From Brassica napus (lineage: Eukaryota > Streptophyta > Magnoliopsida > Brassicales > Brassicaceae), in the NCBI RefSeq assembly GCF_020379485.1, contig NC_063452.1, positions 24,744,770-24,808,769 on the forward strand: a stretch of DNA of 64,000 bases, written 5' to 3'. Under the pieces are notes generated by a model. The model was not told the DNA's origin, ran no database searches, and worked only from the letters and a program-made list of their open reading frames with translations. Made by a program: the position numbers and the translations under genes. Of this stretch, positions 58,801 to 64,000 are shown in pieces. Each line of letters starts with the position of its first letter. The stretch's first letter is position 1.

Positions 58801-59500
58801 CCGCCCTCCAATAAATCATGCAGTTGTCGCTGCATACATCTATTACCTGATACGATAAACCAAGACCAGCTACGAGTTTCTGAACCTCGTAGTATGAACC
58901 AGGAGCTACATTATCCTCGGGTAGAATACCTTTTACAAAATCAGCAATCGCATCCACACAGTCTTCAGCCAAATTATAATCTGTTTTAATGCCCATCAAT
59001 CTTGTAGCAGATGATAAAGCTGAATGACCATCTCTGCAACCTTCGTACAATGGTTGCTTTCCAGCATCCAACATATCATAAAATCTCCTAGCTTCTGCAT
59101 TGGGTAAATCTTCCCCTCTAAAATGATCATTTACCATCTGCTCAGTACCTACACCATAATCTACATCCGTTCTAATTGGTTCTTCTAATCTAACCGCTGG
59201 CTGAGGTTCGCTAGTACTACCATGTTCATAATCAGTTTCCCCATGATGATACCAAATTTTGTAACTTCGTGTAAACCCACTCAAATATAGATGAGTCCAA
59301 ACATCCCACTCTTTAATAACCTTTCTATTTTTACAATTAGAGCAAGGACATCTTAACATACCTGTTTTTGCTTCCGGTTGTCGGTGAACTAACCCCATGA
59401 ATTCGGTTATACCTCGTTGGTATTCTTCCGTAAGCAATCTCGTGTTCGGATCCAAATGAGGTCGATCGATCCAAGAACGAAAATAATTTGAAGAAGACAT
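55883..59500 (-). CDS. TNPD-like CACTA transposase of element 2, apparently intact
   Basis: Catalyses excision and integration of CACTA elements. Exons are 59500-56925, 56841-56742, 56648-56259 and 56185-55883, all GT-AG with closing phases, giving 1,122 residues. The N-terminal transposase-associated region has RCPCSNCKNRKVIKEWDVW. The Transposase_tnp2 core includes SLWPVILTPYNLPPNLC, LMWTISDFPAYGMLSGW, RLSCPYCQDNTDAFQLKHG and HNLDVMHIEKNFFDNLMNT. The DUF4218 part includes GLKSHDCHVMMQRLLPFAF and FFDVMEHLVIHLARELELGG. DUF4216 includes CDWHDNTPDRG and DAFGVTSVNSRRKLQYYDP. The C terminus is acidic. No stops or frameshifts were found, unlike the copy in element 1. Confidence 0.93.
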
Positions 59501-59604
59501 ATTTTTTATGAATCAAATTCGTGTGTAAATAGAGTAAGAGGGAGGATGAAGATATGGAGTGAATGAAGAGGAAGAGGAGTGCTTGTATATATAGATTAAA
59601 TCAT

Positions 59605-59930
59605 GCCGACATACCGAGGAAATTCCGACGGAATTCCGACGGAAAAGGCTAGTTCGTCGGAATTTCCTCGGAATTTTGTAAAATCCCCCAACGGCTCTCC
59701 AACGGCTATAATATTTCCTCGGAATTCATCGGTTTTTTCCGAGGAACACATTGTTCCTCGGAATTTCCTCGGAATATTCCGACGGACTGAGGTTTCCTCG
59801 GAATTCTGTCGGTATATTCCGAGGAAATTCCGAGGAACCCCAATTTTGTGTTTCCTCGGAATTTCCTCGGAAATTCCTCGGTATATTCCGAGGATTTCAT
59901 TTTCCGTCGGAATGTCCGTCAGAATACCGC
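59605..59930. repeat. Right subterminal repeats of CACTA 2
   Basis: Dense CCGACGGAATTCCGACGGAA and CCTCGGAATTTCCTCGG motifs on both strands up to the inverted repeat. They overlap the probable TNPD promoter. Confidence 0.88.
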
Positions 59931-59948
59931 TGTTTTCTTGTAGTGATA

Positions 59949-60225
59949 TCATAATTTCTTAAAAATATCTGAGCCGATGATCTATTAATTATATAATACC
60001 AAATTGATCTATGCATTTCTTTTCTGATGGGTCATTTTATTTTATTTTTAAAGAACACGGGATAGCGAAGCAAATCTCAAAACTGGAAGGTTAACTTATT
60101 ACCACCACTGAAAATGACTGGTTTTATAAAGTTTCAAAAAAAAAGGGACTGGTTTTGAACTTCTTATAAAATAGCATTTGAAATAAAGAAAAGTAAAAAG
60201 ATTGGGCATAAGAGATCATGTACAC
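59949..60225. other. Spacer, no gene recognised
   Basis: AT-rich DNA between CACTA 2 and the LINE. It includes an imperfect repeat of GACTGGTTTTATAAAG and GGACTGGTTTTGAACTT. Confidence 0.45.
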
Positions 60226-60258
60226 ATTGAGAAGGAAAGAAGAAGAGAGGGACAAGGG

Positions 60259-60346
60259 GATTCCATTTTGGATTAAAGTCCAGGGTCTCCCCGTACATCT
60301 CTGATTCCATTTTGGATTAAAGTCCAGGGTCTCCCCGTACATCTAT
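60259..60346 (+). repeat. 44-bp tandem duplication in LINE ORF1
   Basis: GATTCCATTTTGGATTAAAG and the bases after it occur at 60259 and again at 60303. The 44-bp unit is not a multiple of three and so shifts the DUF4283 frame. Confidence 0.92.
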
Positions 60347-60414
60347 GGACTGAGGAAACAATCAAATGCATAGGAAACGACATTGGCATCTACGAGAAAG
60401 CGGAGATAACATCT

Positions 60415-61854
60415 TTGGCAGCAAGAATGAGGGTCCATATAGACGGGCTGCTTCCGTTAATCACTAACTCGATACTAGAATTCCCCAATGGAGATGAAGT
60501 CAAGACTAACTTGGTCTATGAAAGATTAGACAAGCACTGTACCAAGTGCCTACGACTAGACCATGACCTTAAGGAGTGTTTGGTAGCTCGCGCAGAAGCG
60601 AAAGCACTGAAAGCAGTTCAAGAAGAGGGGAGGGAAGAATCTGATACTAATCTAAACCTATCAGGATTTACTAGAGGTTTCTCTACTGCTCCACAGCATG
60701 CGAACCGTAATCTAAGGGCCCCTGAGCTCATAAACCAGCAAGCATTTCAATTCTCAACATCTCACAAAGGCTCTGGCCGAGAAAAAAAAATAGAAACTGA
60801 TGCTAGGAATCACCTGCAAAACAGAGGATACAAAACTCAAAATCAATCCTGGCAGGAACGAGGCTCACAGAGACGATCGTACCAAGCAAGAGAAAGATCA
60901 AAATTTGATAGTGACAGATACTCTCGACCTTCCAGAGAGCACCATAGTCAAAGATCCCTCCCTGGCCCCCCAAGCAAAAGTTACTACAGAGAAGTACAAA
61001 AGATCGCTCATGATCCAAGAGACACTGGATTTAGTGCCTCGAAGAGCATCCATGCTAATGTGGAACGGGGGAGTCCCCAACATGCCAGTCAGGGCATGAT
61101 TCCACAAAGCGTTTTAAACGAAGCCAGGGGAGAAGCAAGAGACGTTTTGTTACAATACACGAAGTGCGCTGACCCGACCGAAATGGAAGTCAGAGAAGAA
61201 AGAGTAAGACAAGCTGAAGAAAGAGGCCAAATTGAGGCGAATGCACGGAAGATAGCACGAGCTTCCCTTAATAGTTCAGAAGAGCAGTGGATGAGCCCCG
61301 CTAAGAGTTCTTCAGAACGAGTCCCTGCTTCACAACGACTGGGGCCTAATGAACAAGCTAAGGAGCCTAATGTCGGACTTGTTGTTTCAGAAGGGGCTGA
61401 CAATTCCCGCCGTAGAACCCCAATCTCCCAATGGCTTGGTGATGTAGCTACGTCCCCCATCAAAAGCCCAAGGGTCCCAGCAGTACTTCGCTTAGGCACC
61501 GGGCACTCTGGAAGCCCAAGCAAACTACCAGAGGATAAGATTCCCCTAAAGAGGAAGCCGGGAAGACCACCTGGGCGGGTGAGAATACCAGCTAGCCCGA
61601 CTATTGAAAGAGGATCGCCTGCCAAAAGAAGAGTGCTGTCAACCAAACCCACAAAATGTCGCCAAAAATTAAACAGTGAACCTATGAAAGGTGGGACTAA
61701 AGCGAAAAAAGGAAAGCCGATGGGCGAAACCTCAAGGCCGGCGAATTCAGGGGAACATACCCATTCGTCTGACAACATACCTCTACGCAACATGATCCCA
61801 AAGTTGACTAGGAGGAAGGCGGTTTTTCGAGTCCCGTCTGCTCCAGTTCCTTAG
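60415..61854 (+). pseudogene. LINE ORF1 (nucleic-acid-binding, zf-CCHC_4)
   Basis: Open from 60415 to 61854. Just upstream in the same frame are WIKVQGLPVHLW-type residues of the DUF4283 C terminus. The zinc knuckle is CTKCLRLDHDLKEC (CX2CX4HX4C, near 60539-60580). A long basic, Ser/Arg/Pro-rich tail follows (RKPGRPPGRVRIPASP, FRVPSAPVP), including an AT-hook-like GRPPGR. In L1 elements this protein packages the RNA. The N-terminal part is missing, so it is a remnant. Confidence 0.82.
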
Positions 61855-62761
61855 CGATTGCAAGCTGGAACTGTCAGGGGTTGGGGAATCCCCGGACAGT
61901 TCGACGTCTCAAAGAGATATCCAAGAAATTCCGACCAGATATACTCTTTCTAATTGAGACCAAAAATCCCGATGACTTCGTTCTCCAGAAGTGTAAACAA
62001 CTGAACTACGAAGCGCACTATCTTGTCCCTCCGACGGGGCATGGAGCCGGTGGGTTGCTCTGTTCTGGAATCAAAAGGTTAACCTCACGGTATTGTACTC
62101 TAATGCAAATGTAATGGAAGCAAAAATTGAATTTCAAGGAAGAATTTTCTACTCGAGTTTTGTGTATGGTTGTACCGACAGAGAACAACGCAAAGGTCTC
62201 TGGAACCAACTTCTTGTCTCTGCAGAAGATAGGGACGCCCCTTGGTTCCTAACAGGGGACCTGAATGATCTCCTCACAAGTGATGAAAAAGTCGGGGGAC
62301 CGGATCGACCAGAGGGGTCGTTTTTGGATCTTAGAACCTTCTTCTCGGAGGGAGACCTATACGACCTGCACCACTCAGGAGACCCACTGTCTTGGAGAGG
62401 ACAAAGAGGCACACACTTTGTGAGATGTAGGCTGGATAAGGCGGATGCAAATAGTGCATGGGCGGAGGTTTATCCAACAGCGCGGTGCCAATATCTGGAA
62501 TACGAAGGATCGAATCATAAGCCGTTGCTGACCTTCCTTGATCCCTCAACTTTAAAGCGACGAAAACTGTTCCGATATGATCGCCGCCTCAACTCAAATG
62601 AGGAAGCGAAACAGGTCATTAGAGAATCATGGGCACAGGCTCCGCAAGGAAGAGTTATGGATAAACTATCATCTACAAGAAGCGCCATTGTGGAGTGGAA
62701 CAGGCTCCAATACTGCAATAGTAAAACGCTCATTGAACAGAAGAAGCGGAAGAAGCCCTAA
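61855..62761 (+). pseudogene. LINE ORF2, endonuclease domain
   Basis: The APE-type endonuclease starts ASWNCQGLGNPRTVRRLKE and shows FLIETKN, a frameshift near 62060, then GDLNDLLTSDEK and CRLDKADANSAW. The usual catalytic SDH motif reads SNH (62510-62518), an Asp to Asn change. A stop follows at 62761. Confidence 0.85.
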
Positions 62762-62823
62762 CAAGCCCACAGAACGATACGAGCTTAATCAAGGAGATCA
62801 ACGTTAGTCTGAATGCGGCTTAT

Positions 62824-64000
62824 TTGGCGGAGGAGGCGTTTTGGAAGCAACGGAGTAGGTTGTTATGGCTTCAGTTGGGAGACCGTAACTCAGGCTTCTT
62901 CCACGCGACTACAAAAAACAGACGCCGAGCGAATGCCTTCACCGTGCTTGAAGATAGCGATGGCAAGGTGGTCCATAAGGAGGCTGAGATAGCAGTGATG
63001 ATTGTATCGTACTTCAAAACTTTATTCACCTCGAACCCGGGAGATAGCTTGGAGACAGTACGAGGAGCTATCAAACCAGTCATCACCCAACAGGACAACG
63101 AGGGCCTGATCGCGATACCCACGGCGCTCGAAATAAAGGAGGCAATATTTGCAATTAACGGAGAGAAGGCGCCTGGCCCGGACGGTTTCTCAGCGAGCTT
63201 TTACCATACACACTGGGAGGAAGTCGGCAGACCTGGTGGAGGAGATCCAAAACACATTCCGATCAGGAACCCTCCCACGAGACATCAACAATACACATGT
63301 CTGTCTTATCCCGAAAATTAAGAGCCCACAGCGAGTCTCGGACTATAGGCCAATTGCCTTGTGTAATGTCTATTACAAGGTGTATTCTAAGATTCTCCAA
63401 CGAAGACTGCAGCCGCTGATGGAAAAGCTAATATCGGAGAATCAATCAGCGTTCGTCCCGAGTAGAGCAATTGGAGATAATATCCTTATTACTCATGAAG
63501 TGTTGCACACGTTGAAGACGTCAAAAGCTGAGAAGAGAGTGGCGATGGCCGTTAAGACGGACATGAGCAAAGCATACGACCGCCTCGAATGGAACTTCAT
63601 CTCTGCAGTGCTTGAGAGACTCGGATTTCACCATCTCTGGATTGGTTTGATCATGCAGTGTATCTCGTCAGTTACATATTCCTTCCTCATCAACGGTTCA
63701 CCTAGAGGAAAGGTTATACCGAGCCGAGGAATCTGCCAAGGCGATCCCCTTTCACCCTACATATTCATTCTTTGTAGTGAAGTGCTCTCGGGTCTTTGTA
63801 ACAAAGCACAAGAAGATGGCCTTATCCAAGGGATTCAAGTGTGTAGGGGGAGTCCCCGAATCACCCATCTGCTGTTTCCGGACGATACTATGTTTTTCCT
63901 TAATGCAAACAAGGAATCTACAGCTGCCCTCAAGACGATCCTGGCGACATACGAGGAGGCATCTGGTCAGGTTGTTAACAGAGACAAATCCTCTATCACC
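62824..64000 (+). pseudogene. LINE ORF2, reverse transcriptase domain, partial
   Basis: The first frame (62824 to about 63225) includes QLGDRNSGFFHATTKNRR and EKAPGPDGFSASFY. After a one-base break near 63226 the second frame stays open to the window end with CLIPKIKSPQRVSDYRPIAL, KTDMSKAYDRLEWNF and GICQGDPLSPYIFILCSE. The catalytic motif normally FADD is FPDD (63875-63886). RNase H, if present, would be outside. Confidence 0.88.

Larger units (their letters stand above)
49640..59945 (-). mobile_element. CACTA (En/Spm) transposon 2, 10.3 kb, with extra captured gene
   Basis: The same 15-bp inverted ends CACTACAAGAAAACA occur at 49640 and, inverted, ending at 59945, with ATA duplicated on both sides (49637-49639 and 59946-59948). 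TNPD and TNPA genes are on the minus strand. An ATHILA ORF-1-like gene lies between them on the plus strand. Subterminal motifs come in two flavours, CCGACGGA and CCGAGGAA. TNPD appears intact, so the element may be active or recently so. Confidence 0.95.
60226..64000 (+). mobile_element. L1-type LINE, 5'-truncated and mutated, running off the window
   Basis: Order is a partial DUF4283 region, a CCHC zinc knuckle, an endonuclease and a reverse transcriptase, as in plant L1 elements. The N-terminal half of DUF4283 is missing and the start is approximate. Frames are broken at 60303-60346 (44-bp duplication), about 62060, about 62755 and about 63225. The 3' end lies beyond 64000. Confidence 0.9.

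Overview
The window is plant nuclear DNA. It has short exons with GT-AG introns, AT-rich spacers, LTR retrotransposons, a tRNA-derived SINE, CACTA transposons and a LINE. The low-copy genes are closest to Arabidopsis proteins, and their order (pectate lyase, DUF1664, PPR, UBC2, IQD29) matches, from memory, Arabidopsis At2g02720, At2g02730, At2g02750, At2g02760 and At2g02790. With the repeat types this points to Brassica or a close relative. It looks like a fractionated paleopolyploid segment: no WHY3 (At2g02740) copy was recognised, and UBC2 is broken.

Layout. 1-2825: gag-only Ty3/gypsy-derived LTR element with almost identical LTRs. 2826-4990: repeat debris and a possible Helitron end. 5022-5647: MLP-like (Bet v 1 family) pseudogene. 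6243-7977: intact four-exon pectate lyase. 8287-10116 (minus): intact twelve-exon DUF1664 gene. 10901-12757 (minus): intronless E-type PPR gene. 13519-13754 and 21293-21836: UBC2 split by a 7.45-kb Copia element (13778-21232, target duplication GTAAT). 22714-26340: five tandem ~722-bp monomers. 26462-31978: a second, decayed Copia with a SINE inside. 32503-33196: TIR element with 10-bp target duplication. 34865-36812: IQD29-like gene.

37300-64000 is almost entirely transposon. A prolyl-tRNA synthetase pseudogene (40267-40937 plus 48959-49003) is cut inside an exon by a CACTA element (40938-48958, duplication TTT). A second CACTA (49640-59945, duplication ATA) lies 681 bp further on in the opposite orientation. 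Both carry a TNPD-type transposase gene and a TNPA-type gene (PF03004 family). The first element is riddled with stops. The second has an apparently intact 1,122-codon TNPD and a TNPA with one in-frame stop. From 60.2 kb to the end is an L1-type LINE with several breaks.

The most unusual object is inside the second CACTA: an uninterrupted 482-codon gene (54152-55600), opposite in strand to the transposase genes. It resembles the ATHILA ORF-1 family of Ty3/gypsy retrotransposons, has its own leader and 5'UTR intron, and shows no LTRs around it. CACTA-type repeat blocks lie on both sides, so it appears to be a third, captured module. Repeat blocks of the subterminal type occur at every module boundary in both elements.
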